Shown here piece after piece: positions 51,438-59,904 of a stretch of 64,000 nucleotides of DNA (the first letter of the stretch is position 1; each line of letters starts with the position of its first letter). The notes under the pieces were generated by a model. It saw only the letters and a program-made list of their open reading frames with translations, was not told the origin of the DNA and made no database searches. A program made the position numbers and the translations under genes. This stretch comes from Halosolutus halophilus (lineage in GTDB: Archaea > Halobacteriota > Halobacteria > Halobacteriales > Natrialbaceae), in assembly GCF_022869805.1 (NCBI RefSeq), contig NZ_CP094974.1, positions 3,348,001-3,412,000 on the forward strand, given 5' to 3'.

Positions 51438-53075
51438 TCAGAACGCTCTTCGGGAGCGGGACGGACGAGCCCGGCCGTCCCACTCCTCCGTCGATCGGAG
51501 CACGGAGCCGTTCCGGACGCCGGTCGGTTCGCCGTCCTCGACCGCAATCGCGCCGCCGACGAGGACGTAGTCGAAGTCCTCCGTCAACTGGTTCGGGTTC
51601 TCGTACGTCGGCCGTTCGACGATGGCGTCGAGATCGAACGCGACGAGGTCAGCGACGTAGCCTTCCGTCACGTAGCCCCGGTCGGGAAGTCCGAGCAGGT
51701 CCGCCGGTCGACCCGCTGCCTTGTACGCCATGCGTTCGGGTGACAGCGTGTCGCGTTCCCGCACGTATCGTTCGAGGATCCGGGGAAACGTCCCGATCGC
51801 ACGCGGATGGGGTTTGCCGCCGAAGATGCCGTCGCTGCAGAACGTTCCTCGCGGATCGGCGAGGAAGCGCTCGATGTCCGCTTCGGACATGATGAAGTCG
51901 GCCATCGTCACGTCGAGGTCCTCTTCGACGAGCAGGTCGCACATCGCGTCGATCGGTTCGCGATTCCGTTCGGTTGCGATCTCCGCGATCGTTGCCCCCT
52001 GATGCTGCCCGCTCGCCGTTCGCGTGATCAGGATGTTGTCCCACGTCCCCGCCGCACGGGCGAGGTTCTCCCAGTCGCCCGACTCGTCGATGTCCGCGGC
52101 GATTCGATCCCGCGTCGACTCGTCGCGGAGGCGCTCGCGTATCGCCTCGGAATCGTCCCGTCGCGCCCACGGCGGCAGCAGGGCAGTGAGCATCGTCGAC
52201 CCGGCGGTGTAGGGGTACTGATCGAAGGAGACGCGCTGTCCGCGTGCGTCGGCGTCGTCGAACAGCGAGAGAACGTCTTCGGAAGCCCCCCAGTTCTGCT
52301 TGCCGCCGACTTTGAGATGCGAGACGTGGGCGTCACAGCCGCCGCGGTGACAGATGTCGAGGTAGCGCTCGATGGATTCGACGACGTAGTCAGTTTCGTT
52401 CCAGACGTGCGAGATCATGAACGAGTCGCGATCGCCGAGGGTCGCCGCCAGCGCTTCCAGTTCGGGGTCGCGGCCGTAGGAACTCGGCGGGTAGATCATC
52501 CCCTTCGAGAGTCCGAACGCGCCCTCGTCCAGCGCAGTCGCCAGTTCGTCCCGGAGCGTCTCGAGTTCGGCGTCGTCGAGCGGGCGGTCTTCGAACCCGG
52601 CCAGTAGCGAGCGGAGGTTCCCGTGTGGGGCGTAGAAGGCGCAGTTGACGGCCGGTTCGGCGTCGTCCAGTTCGTCGAGATACCCCTCGACGGTCGTCCA
52701 CGGCCACTCGTCCTCGATCGTGCCGTCGAGCGACTGGATCCGGTTCGCCCACTCCGCTTTGCGTTCCGGCGGAACAGGTGCGACGCTAACCCCGTCCTGG
52801 CCGAGGACCTCCGTCGTAACACCCTGCGTCACTTTCTCGGCCGCCCCGGGCCTGTCGAACAGTCGCAGTTCCGAGTGAGCATGCATGTCGATGAATCCCG
52901 GCGCGAGATACGATCCGTCGAGATCGAGTTCGCGATCGGCACCGGCAGGGTCGGGCGCAATTCGACGTATTCGGCCCTCGTCGACGAGGACGTTGGCGGT
53001 GTACGCGTCGCCGCCACTCCCGTCGAGAACCCGCGCGTTGCGGAACTCTATCGACTCGGTGCTCGTAGCCGACAT
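51438..53075 (-). CDS. D-aminoacylase/N-acyl-D-amino-acid deacylase-like amidohydrolase
   Basis: A 545-aa amidohydrolase from MSATSTESIEFRNARVL. Metal ligands FIDMHAHSELRLF (HxH), FDQYPYTAGSTML, HVSHLKVGGKQNWG (His and a substrate loop), and a late FCSDGIFGGKPHPRAIGT with the catalytic Asp. The GxxxLSKGMIYPPSSY segment is typical of N-acyl-D-glutamate/aspartate deacylases. It hydrolyses N-acyl-D-amino acids or related ureido or N-carbamoyl compounds; in this island it may work downstream of ring opening. Divergent from the M20 amidase. Confidence 0.88.
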   Translation of the reverse strand: MSATSTESIEFRNARVLDGSGGDAYTANVLVDEGRIRRIAPDPAGADRELDLDGSYLAPGFIDMHAHSELRLFDRPGAAEKVTQGVTTEVLGQDGVSVAPVPPERKAEWANRIQSLDGTIEDEWPWTTVEGYLDELDDAEPAVNCAFYAPHGNLRSLLAGFEDRPLDDAELETLRDELATALDEGAFGLSKGMIYPPSSYGRDPELEALAATLGDRDSFMISHVWNETDYVVESIERYLDICHRGGCDAHVSHLKVGGKQNWGASEDVLSLFDDADARGQRVSFDQYPYTAGSTMLTALLPPWARRDDSEAIRERLRDESTRDRIAADIDESGDWENLARAAGTWDNILITRTASGQHQGATIAEIATERNREPIDAMCDLLVEEDLDVTMADFIMSEADIERFLADPRGTFCSDGIFGGKPHPRAIGTFPRILERYVRERDTLSPERMAYKAAGRPADLLGLPDRGYVTEGYVADLVAFDLDAIVERPTYENPNQLTEDFDYVLVGGAIAVEDGEPTGVRNGSVLRSTEEWDGRARPSRSRRAF

Positions 53076-53199
53076 ACCAGTGGTATCGTGTATCGTCGGT
53101 TTGATTCTTTTGGTCGTCACACCCCGCTCGACGTGCCGATCGGGCCGCCACACAGTAGCCGTCGGAATGTTAAAGACCGTGGCCTGGGTGGACTGGTGT

Positions 53200-54432
53200 A
53201 TGACGGATGCGACGATCGACGAGCGTCGGTTCCGCGAACGGTTCGACGAATTCAACGAGATCGGTGCGACCGACGCCGGCGGTGTGAATCGCCCCGCACT
53301 CTCCGAGGAGAACAGAGAAGCGCGCGATACGCTGGTCGAGTGGTTCCGCGACGCGGGCCTCGACGTGCGTATCGACGAGATGGGGAACATCTTCGGTCGC
53401 CGCGAGGGGCGCGATACGGATGCGGACGCGGTCCTGTTCGGCTCTCACATCGACAGTCAGTACAACGGCGGCCGGTACGACGGCGTCGTCGGGGTGCTCA
53501 GCGCGCTCGAGGTCGTCGAGGCGTTCAACGACGCCGACGTCGAAACGGATCGCCCGCTCGAAATCGTCGCCTGGAGCAACGAGGAGGGCGTCCGCTTCCA
53601 GCCGGATATGCTCGGCAGCGGCGTGTACACCGGCGTCTTCGACCTCGAGTACGCCTACGATCGGGAGGACAAGGACGGAAACCGGTTCGGGGACGAACTC
53701 GAACGAATCGGATACAAGGGCGAGGAGCCCTGCGAACCGGACGATCTCCACTGTTACTTCGAGGTGCACGTCGAACAGGGACCGTTCCTCGAACGGGCGG
53801 ACCTGAGCGTCGGCGTCGTCGAGGGCGTCTTCGGCTTCTCGTGGATGAACGTTACCTTCGAGGGGCAGGCGAACCACGCCGGCCCGACGCCGATGAACAT
53901 GCGCCACGACGCCTTCGTCGCCACGGCGGACGTGACGAAGGCCGTCCGCGAGATCACGGCCACCGAAGGAACGGATCTCGTCGGCACGGTCGGCAGCGTC
54001 GACGTCTGGCCCAACGCGATCAACGTCATCCCCGAGCGCGTCGAGTTCACCCTCGACTTCCGGTCGTACGACAACGCCGTCGTCGACGCGGCCGTCGATC
54101 GCGTCCGGAACGAGATCGAGTGGGCCGCCGAACGCGAGGGACTCGAGTACGAGTTCGAGGAGATCATGCGCGTCGACGCCGACCCGTTCCACGACGAGTG
54201 TATCGAGACCGTCGCGGACGCGGCCGAGGACGCCGGCTGTGAGTACACGCGATTGGTTAGCGGTGCGGGTCACGACGCCAACTACCTCAACAAGATCACC
54301 CCGACGAGCATGATCTTCGTCCCGAGCGTCGACGGCATCAGCCACCGGGAGAGCGAGTACACCGAGTGGGAAGACGTCGTCACAGGTGCCGAGGTCCTCC
54401 TCCGGGCCGTGAACGAGCAAGCATCCGTCTGA
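53200..54432 (+). CDS. M20 hydantoinase/carbamoylase-type amidase
   Basis: A 410-aa M20 metallopeptidase-fold amidase (allantoate amidohydrolase, ureidoglycolate amidohydrolase, N-carbamoyl-L-amino-acid hydrolase group). Metal ligands FGSHIDSQYNGGRYDGVVG (His, Asp), SNEEGVRF (Glu), EVHVEQGPFLE (His/Glu) and a late SGAGHDANYL (His). The lid domain carries the NHAGPTPMNMRHDA substrate loop. It begins MTDATIDERRF at 53200 with a TATA-like ATGTTAAAGA about 26-32 bp upstream. It probably releases ammonia and CO2 from carbamoyl or ureido groups. Confidence 0.9.
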   Translation: MTDATIDERRFRERFDEFNEIGATDAGGVNRPALSEENREARDTLVEWFRDAGLDVRIDEMGNIFGRREGRDTDADAVLFGSHIDSQYNGGRYDGVVGVLSALEVVEAFNDADVETDRPLEIVAWSNEEGVRFQPDMLGSGVYTGVFDLEYAYDREDKDGNRFGDELERIGYKGEEPCEPDDLHCYFEVHVEQGPFLERADLSVGVVEGVFGFSWMNVTFEGQANHAGPTPMNMRHDAFVATADVTKAVREITATEGTDLVGTVGSVDVWPNAINVIPERVEFTLDFRSYDNAVVDAAVDRVRNEIEWAAEREGLEYEFEEIMRVDADPFHDECIETVADAAEDAGCEYTRLVSGAGHDANYLNKITPTSMIFVPSVDGISHRESEYTEWEDVVTGAEVLLRAVNEQASV

Positions 54433-54526
54433 GGGACCGATCGCGCGGCTCGCGATCGAAACTCGCGAGTGGCCTGCCAGCCAGCAGTAGCAATCATTTT
54501 CAATTTCGACGACGAGTAGAAGGTAT

Positions 54527-55855
54527 ATGATACTATCCGGCACGGTGATCGCGGACGCCGACACCGTCGTCGACGACGGGAGCGTAGTCGTCGAGGGGAC
54601 GCGGATCGAAGCGGTGGGGCGACGGGACGAACTCGTCGATCGGTATCCGGACCGCGAGGAGCGATCGTACGATATTCTCCTTCCCGGTCTCGTCGGCGGA
54701 CACATCCACTCGGTCCAGAGTCTCGGCCGGGGCATCGCGGACGATTCGGAGTTACTCGACTGGCTCTTCGAGTACATCCTCCCGATGGAAGCCTCGCTCT
54801 CGGCGGAGGAGATGGAGATCGCGGCGAAACTGGGCTACCTCGAACTCGTCGAGAGCGGGACGACGACGTGTATCGATCATCTGTCGGTGAACCACGCGGA
54901 TCGAGCGTTCGAAGCGGCCGGCGAAGTCGGGATCCGCGGGCTGCTCGGAAAGGTCCTGATGGATCGACGGTCACCGGACGGACTCGCGGAAGCGACCGAC
55001 GACGCGCTCGCCGAGACGGAACGACTCATCCGGAAGTACCACGGTGCGTTCGACGATCGCATCCGGTACGCGGTGACGCCTCGATTCGCCGTCTCGTGTT
55101 CCGAGGCGTGTCTCCGCGGCGCTCGCGAACTCGCGGATACGTACGACGGCGTTCGCATTCACACGCACGCGAGCGAGAACCGAAGCGAGATCGAGACGGT
55201 CGAATCGGACACCGGGATGCGAAACATCCACTGGCTGGACGAGGTCGGACTCACCGGGGAGGACGTCGTCCTCGCCCACTGCGTCTGGACGGACGAGAGC
55301 GAACGCGAGGTCCTGGCCGAGACCGGAACGCACGTCACCCACTGCCCGTCGTCGAACATGAAACTGGCGAGTGGCGTCGCCCCCGTCGTGGACTACCTCG
55401 ATCGCGGGATCAACGTCGCGCTCGGCAACGACGGACCACCGTGTAACAACACGCTCGATCCGTTCACGGAGATGCGCCAGGGGAGTCTCCTCCAGAAGGT
55501 CGATCGGCTCGATCCCGTCGCGGCACCCGCCGAGACGCTGTTCGAGATGGCGACGATCAACGGCGCGAGAGCCGCCGGCTTCGATCGGCTCGGCGCGCTC
55601 CGAGAGGGGTGGCGAGCGGATATTATCGGGGTTCGAACCGACGTGACCCGTGCGACGCCGCTGCACGATCCACTTTCCCACCTCGTCTTCGGGGCCCACG
55701 GCGACGACGTCGTCTTCTCGATGGTCGACGGTAATGTACTGATGGACGACGGCGAGGTGACGACCGTCGATGCGGACGCGGTCCGCGAACGGGCGAACGA
55801 CGTCGGACTCTCGCTCGAGGAACACCGCGACGCGGCGGCGGAGGTGCGGCCCTAG
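54527..55855 (+). CDS. Amidohydrolase of the 8-oxoguanine/hydroxyatrazine deaminase class
   Basis: A 442-aa metal-dependent amidohydrolase. Metal ligands GGHIHSVQSLGRG (HxH), IHTHASEN (His), LAHCVWTDE (His), and ALGNDGPPCNNTLD (Asp). HASENRSEIETV, the HCPSSNMKLASG loop and the C-terminal GALREGWRADII match the ATZ/TRZ (guanine, cytosine, 8-oxoguanine deaminase) group. It directly follows the M20 amidase (94 bp) on the same strand, so it may be co-transcribed. The substrate is probably an aminopurine or aminopyrimidine. Confidence 0.88.
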   Translation: MILSGTVIADADTVVDDGSVVVEGTRIEAVGRRDELVDRYPDREERSYDILLPGLVGGHIHSVQSLGRGIADDSELLDWLFEYILPMEASLSAEEMEIAAKLGYLELVESGTTTCIDHLSVNHADRAFEAAGEVGIRGLLGKVLMDRRSPDGLAEATDDALAETERLIRKYHGAFDDRIRYAVTPRFAVSCSEACLRGARELADTYDGVRIHTHASENRSEIETVESDTGMRNIHWLDEVGLTGEDVVLAHCVWTDESEREVLAETGTHVTHCPSSNMKLASGVAPVVDYLDRGINVALGNDGPPCNNTLDPFTEMRQGSLLQKVDRLDPVAAPAETLFEMATINGARAAGFDRLGALREGWRADIIGVRTDVTRATPLHDPLSHLVFGAHGDDVVFSMVDGNVLMDDGEVTTVDADAVRERANDVGLSLEEHRDAAAEVRP

Positions 55856-56021
55856 AGCGGTCCTGCTCGGGGCGTGTCGAGAAGTACCCGTCGCCGACGG
55901 CGAGGCCGAATACCGCGATCGGGTTCGCCAACCGACCGCGAACTGCCGCGACAGCCACCGACAAACGGCTGCGACAGCCCAGCCACCAACAGTTATTACG
56001 CGCGTGATCGTAGCGATTCGC

Positions 56022-56333
56022 GTGCACATCGACGTCAGTGGACTGGTCTGTCCGCAACCGGTGAGCATCGTCCGCCGCTGTCTCGAGGCACTCGAACCGG
56101 GCGACGAACTCGTCGTGACTGGGGATTATCCGCCGGCCGAGCGGAGTATCTGCCGAACGTGCTACAAGCACGGATACGCCGTTACCGACGCTACCGATGC
56201 GGACACCGACGGTGCCGATGCGGAGGCCGACAGTATCGATGCGGACACCGACGGAGCGGAGACGTTCACCCTCCGCATCCGCGTAACCGAACGTGCCGAT
56301 CCGTCCACGAGCGAAACGGTATCGCTCCGCTGA
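56022..56333 (+). CDS. TusA/SirA-like sulfur carrier protein
   Basis: A 103-aa TusA-fold protein from the GTG at 56022 (alternative GTG at 56004). The catalytic Cys is in VSGLVCPQPVSIVRR (the CPxP signature). A second cysteine set sits in RSICRTCYKHGY. After residue 58 the protein has three 7-residue acidic repeats. TusA-like proteins deliver sulfur for molybdenum-cofactor maturation and tRNA thiolation. Its place beside two xanthine-dehydrogenase-type enzymes, which need a sulfurated Mo centre, suggests such a role. A TATA-like TTATTACG is about 25 bp upstream. Confidence 0.85.
   Translation: MHIDVSGLVCPQPVSIVRRCLEALEPGDELVVTGDYPPAERSICRTCYKHGYAVTDATDADTDGADAEADSIDADTDGAETFTLRIRVTERADPSTSETVSLR
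56196..56258 (+). repeat. Three tandem 21-bp repeats in the TusA-like gene
   Basis: GATGCGGACACCGACGG (56196 and 56238) and the diverged GATGCGGAGGCCGACAG (56217) mark three in-frame 21-bp units encoding DADTDGA, DAEADSI and DADTDGA, an acidic insertion before the last strand of the protein. Confidence 0.8.
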
Positions 56334-56337
56334 TCGA

Positions 56338-56457
56338 TCAGGAATCGATCGCTGCCGAAAACGCACCGTTCGACGTCCGGTTCCGCCGGGCGTCTCCGTC
56401 GGCGTCGTCGAACCGCGTCACCAGCACCGCCTCCTCGATCTCCTCGATTCCATCCAC
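56338..56457 (-). CDS. Possible 39-aa small protein, uncertain
   Basis: On the minus strand a GTG-started frame (VDGIEEIEEAVLVTRFDDAD, ending FSAAIDS) has haloarchaeal acidic composition and GC-rich third positions, and stops 5 bp from the TusA-like gene on the opposite strand. Too short to assign. It could be the C-terminal remnant of a longer protein. Confidence 0.25.
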   Translation of the reverse strand: MDGIEEIEEAVLVTRFDDADGDARRNRTSNGAFSAAIDS

Positions 56458-56664
56458 TGGCGTTCCTCACGGCCGAGGTCGATCGTCCACCTCTTCACCC
56501 GGTTGGAGCGGCTGAGCGGGTCGCGCGGTGCCGGAACCGGCCTCCGTCGGCCGTGTACGTAGCGTGTGCGACGCGTTCGCGGACTGGGTCCCGACGAAAC
56601 GATCTCTACTCGACGGCCGTTCGCCGAGCGCCCAGGGTCGGCAGAAGATCCCGTCGGAGTCGAC

Positions 56665-59157
56665 CTAGGTCCGCTCTCCACGGCGTTCGATCGCCGCCTT
56701 GACGTCCTCGGGGGTGATCGGCAAGGAGGTCAGTCGCACCCCGACGGCGTCGCGGATGGCGTTGCTCAGCGCCGGCGGGATCCCGTTGGTCGGCAGTTCG
56801 CCGATGGACTTCGCGCCGAACGGCCCCGTCGGCTCGTGGGTTTCTACCAGGAGCGTTTCCATCGGCGGGTGATCCGTCGTCCGGGGCATCCCGTACTGCC
56901 GGAACCCGGTGGTCTGTGGGGCCCCTTCGTCGTCGAACTCCAGGTCGCCGCTGGTCGCGTACTCGAGGCTCATGTGCTGGCCACCCTCGACCTGACCCTC
57001 GGCGAGCGGCGGATTGATCGCGACGCCGCAGTCGGCGGCGTAGACCAGTTTGTCGAGTTCGAACTCGCCGGTTTCCTCGTCGACGGTGACGTCCACGAAC
57101 TGCGCGCCGAACGGCGGCGGACTCTCGTCCGTCGAGTGATGTCCGTCGCCCATGATCTGCTCGCGCTCGTCGTGGCCGTAGGTCGCCTCGTAGCCGACCT
57201 CCTCGAGGTCGACGCTCGCACCCGTCTCCTCGCTGTAGACCTCGCCGTCCTCGGTCTCGAGGTGCGCTTCGGGTTCCTCGAGGAGTTTCGAGCCCCAGTA
57301 GAGGATCCGCTCTTTCGCGTCTTCGGCCGCTTTCTTGACGGCGGTCCCGCTGATGTACGTCGTCGACGAGGCGTAGGAGCCGTAGTCGAACGGGGTGATG
57401 TCGGTATCGGAGGACGTGACGACGATATCGGCCGGCCGACAGCCGAGTACTTCGGCTGCGATCTGGGTGAACATGGTGTCGTTGCCGGTCCCGGTGTCGA
57501 CGCCGCCGACGTGGAGGTGGAACGAACCGTCCTCGTTCATCGCGAGTTTGGCCGCGCCGAGTTCCTTGCCGGCGACGCCGCTTCCCTGTGCGCACATCGC
57601 CATGCCGACGCCCCGGTGGAGATGCTCCTCGTCGGGTTGTTCGACGTCGTCCCAACCGATCGCGTCCATCCCACGTTCGATGCACTCGTCGAGGCCGCAC
57701 GATCGGATCCGCCGGGCGAACCGATCGTCGTCCTTGAGAATGGTCGAGACGTCGTCGAGGTCGCCCTTCCGGATCGCGTGTCGCCGTTTGAACTCGACGG
57801 GGTCGACGCCGAGGTCGCGGGCGACCTCGTCTACGTGGGCCTCGACGGCGAAGTGACCCTGCGGCGCGCCGTAGCCCCGCATCGCGGCCCCCATCGGCAG
57901 GTTCGTGTGGACGACGTCCCCCTCGAACCGGATGTTCGGCACGCGCGGGTACAGGGGGAGCGCCTTGGTCCCGACGTTCGAGGCGACCGTCATCCCGTGG
58001 GTGCCGTACGCTCCGGCGTTCGAGCGCGCGTAGAGGTCCATCGCCACGATGGTCCCGTCCTCGGTCACCGCCGATCGCATCGTCAGGTCCATCGGATGGC
58101 GCGAGCGCAGCGCGTAGAACTCCTCCCGTCTCGTCATCTCGAGTTTGACCGGCCGGTCCGCCGCCAGGTGTAGCGCGAACGCGATCGGTTCGATCGCCAT
58201 CTCCTGTTTCGAGCCGAATCCGGCACCCACGCGCGGTTTCTCCACGCGGACGTCGCGGATCGGGACGTCGAAGACGTGCGCCAGCTGTCGCCGCGTGTGG
58301 TTCGGCACCTGCGTCGCCGTGATGAAGGTGTGTCGGTCGTCTTCGTCGGTGTAGGCGATCGTGGTGTGAGGCTCGGGAACGCAGTGGGACTGGTACGGCG
58401 TCTCCCACTCGGTCTCGTGGACGCGGACGTCGTTCCGATCGAACGCGGCGTCGACGTCACCGATTTCCCCCTCGAAGTGCGACTCGAGGTTTCGCCCGTA
58501 GTCAGCGCCGCTCTGTGCGTTCTCGACCTCGTCGTCCGCGAACAGGCGCGGAGCGTCCGGTTCCGTCGCCGCCCCGACGTCGAAGACGGCCTCCCGTTCG
58601 TCGTACTCGACGTCGATCGCGCGGGCGGCGCGGTCCGCGATCTCGCTCGTTTCGGCGGCCACGGCCGCGATCGGATCCCCGACGAACCGGACGTGTCTCC
58701 TGAGGACGCGCATGTCCCACGGACTCGGCTCCGGATACGACTGTCCGGAACTCGAGTACAGCGTGTCGGGAACGACGTCGTCCCAGGGGGTGACGACCGC
58801 GTACACGCCGTCCATCGCTTCGGCGTCGCTCGCGTCGATATCCGTCACGAAGCCGTGTGCGACCTCGCTGCGAACGACCGTGCCGTGGGCGAGGTCGGGA
58901 AACCGGCGGCTGTAGTCGGCCGTGTAGTGTGCCTCCCCGGTGACGATCTTTCGCGCGTCGTCCTTCTCGACGTCCGTCGTGAGGTTCACGCGTTCGTCCC
59001 TGCTCTTCCGGTTGTTCGCCGGTTCGTCCCACTCCATCGGAGATCCCTCGGCGTCCGCCGCTTGCGGTTCGTCCCGCTCGACGCCTTCCATCCCTCCGTC
59101 CCCCTCGACGGCGTCGGCGTCCGCGTCGGACCGATCGAGTTCGTCGGGTGTACTCAT
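56665..59157 (-). CDS. Xanthine dehydrogenase-type molybdopterin subunit (copy 1)
   Basis: An 830-aa large subunit of a xanthine-dehydrogenase/CO-dehydrogenase-like molybdoenzyme. Residues 1-75 are an acidic extension containing PMEWDEPANN. The fold follows: VTGEAHYTADY, QVPNHTRRQLAHVF, RVGAGFGSKQE, AAMRGYGAPQGHFA, SSTTYISGTAVK, and C-terminal GAKSIGELPTN with the catalytic Glu, then a substrate-channel region GIPPALSNAIRDAVGVR. It overlaps its 2Fe-2S subunit gene by 4 bp. Purine-type substrates are likely, but related aldehyde or N-heterocycle oxidation is possible. Confidence 0.9.
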   Translation of the reverse strand: MSTPDELDRSDADADAVEGDGGMEGVERDEPQAADAEGSPMEWDEPANNRKSRDERVNLTTDVEKDDARKIVTGEAHYTADYSRRFPDLAHGTVVRSEVAHGFVTDIDASDAEAMDGVYAVVTPWDDVVPDTLYSSSGQSYPEPSPWDMRVLRRHVRFVGDPIAAVAAETSEIADRAARAIDVEYDEREAVFDVGAATEPDAPRLFADDEVENAQSGADYGRNLESHFEGEIGDVDAAFDRNDVRVHETEWETPYQSHCVPEPHTTIAYTDEDDRHTFITATQVPNHTRRQLAHVFDVPIRDVRVEKPRVGAGFGSKQEMAIEPIAFALHLAADRPVKLEMTRREEFYALRSRHPMDLTMRSAVTEDGTIVAMDLYARSNAGAYGTHGMTVASNVGTKALPLYPRVPNIRFEGDVVHTNLPMGAAMRGYGAPQGHFAVEAHVDEVARDLGVDPVEFKRRHAIRKGDLDDVSTILKDDDRFARRIRSCGLDECIERGMDAIGWDDVEQPDEEHLHRGVGMAMCAQGSGVAGKELGAAKLAMNEDGSFHLHVGGVDTGTGNDTMFTQIAAEVLGCRPADIVVTSSDTDITPFDYGSYASSTTYISGTAVKKAAEDAKERILYWGSKLLEEPEAHLETEDGEVYSEETGASVDLEEVGYEATYGHDEREQIMGDGHHSTDESPPPFGAQFVDVTVDEETGEFELDKLVYAADCGVAINPPLAEGQVEGGQHMSLEYATSGDLEFDDEGAPQTTGFRQYGMPRTTDHPPMETLLVETHEPTGPFGAKSIGELPTNGIPPALSNAIRDAVGVRLTSLPITPEDVKAAIERRGERT

Positions 59158-59723
59158 CGACGCGTCTCACCTCGCGAGTCGGGTCCGGTCTTCCCGGTGG
59201 CACCGGCGCAGCGGCAGTCGTCACCGCGGTCGGACGATCGCCCGCCGTCCGCGGCCACCCCGCGGTCGGCCATTCGCTCCGACGCGTCGAGGACCGCCTC
59301 GACGATCTTCTTGTAGCCGGTGCACCGACAGAGGTTGTCCGAGAGCGCCTCGCGCACCTCGGCCTCGCTCGGTGACGGGTTCTCCTCCAGTAACGCTTTC
59401 GAGCGCATGATCATCCCGGGGATACAGAACCCACACTGCAGCGCCGAATTGTCGACGAACGCCTGCTGGACCGGGTGGAGGTCGTCCTGCGTGCCGAGTC
59501 CCTCGATCGTCTCGATGGTCGCGCCGTCGACTTTCACGACCGGCGTCACGCACGACATCGCCGGTTCGCCGTCGATCTGGACCGCACACATGCCGCACGC
59601 GCCGGTGTCACACCCTCGCTTGGCACCTGTGTACCCGTCTCGACGCAACACGTCGAGGAGGAGATCGGTCTTCGATACCTCGAACGTCCGCTCATTACCG
59701 TTGATCGTACAGTCGATGTGCAT
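59154..59723 (-). CDS. 2Fe-2S subunit of molybdoenzyme 1
   Basis: A 189-aa small subunit from MHIDCTINGNERTF. The plant-type cluster is formed by Cys38, Cys43, Cys46 and Cys58 (GCDTGACGMC ... MSC). The second, helical cluster has Cys in QCGFCIPGM and NLCRCTGYKK. Partner of the downstream large subunit; the stop overlaps its start. The last 40 residues are a Cys/Arg-rich tail. A longer in-frame leader (to 59846) is unlikely. Confidence 0.93.
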   Translation of the reverse strand: MHIDCTINGNERTFEVSKTDLLLDVLRRDGYTGAKRGCDTGACGMCAVQIDGEPAMSCVTPVVKVDGATIETIEGLGTQDDLHPVQQAFVDNSALQCGFCIPGMIMRSKALLEENPSPSEAEVREALSDNLCRCTGYKKIVEAVLDASERMADRGVAADGGRSSDRGDDCRCAGATGKTGPDSRGETRR

Positions 59724-59904
59724 ATCGCTCACTCTATGGGTGATGCTAACACTATGTGTTGCACATCGCGCGCTGGCACCTAAATAATTGTCGAGGTTTC
59801 TGCTCTCCACTGGCGTGCAAAAAACCCCGTCTGCCCGACGCGGCAACCGATCGCGGGGCCGACCGAAAACGAGTCGGCGGTAGCGACGAGTCCAGGGAGC
59901 GGGT

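Noticed and set aside
59745-59763. AACAC-TAT-GTGTT inverted repeat upstream of molybdoenzyme 1
   Set aside because: Only 5-bp arms and no match in the other molybdoenzyme promoter strong enough to support an operator claim.
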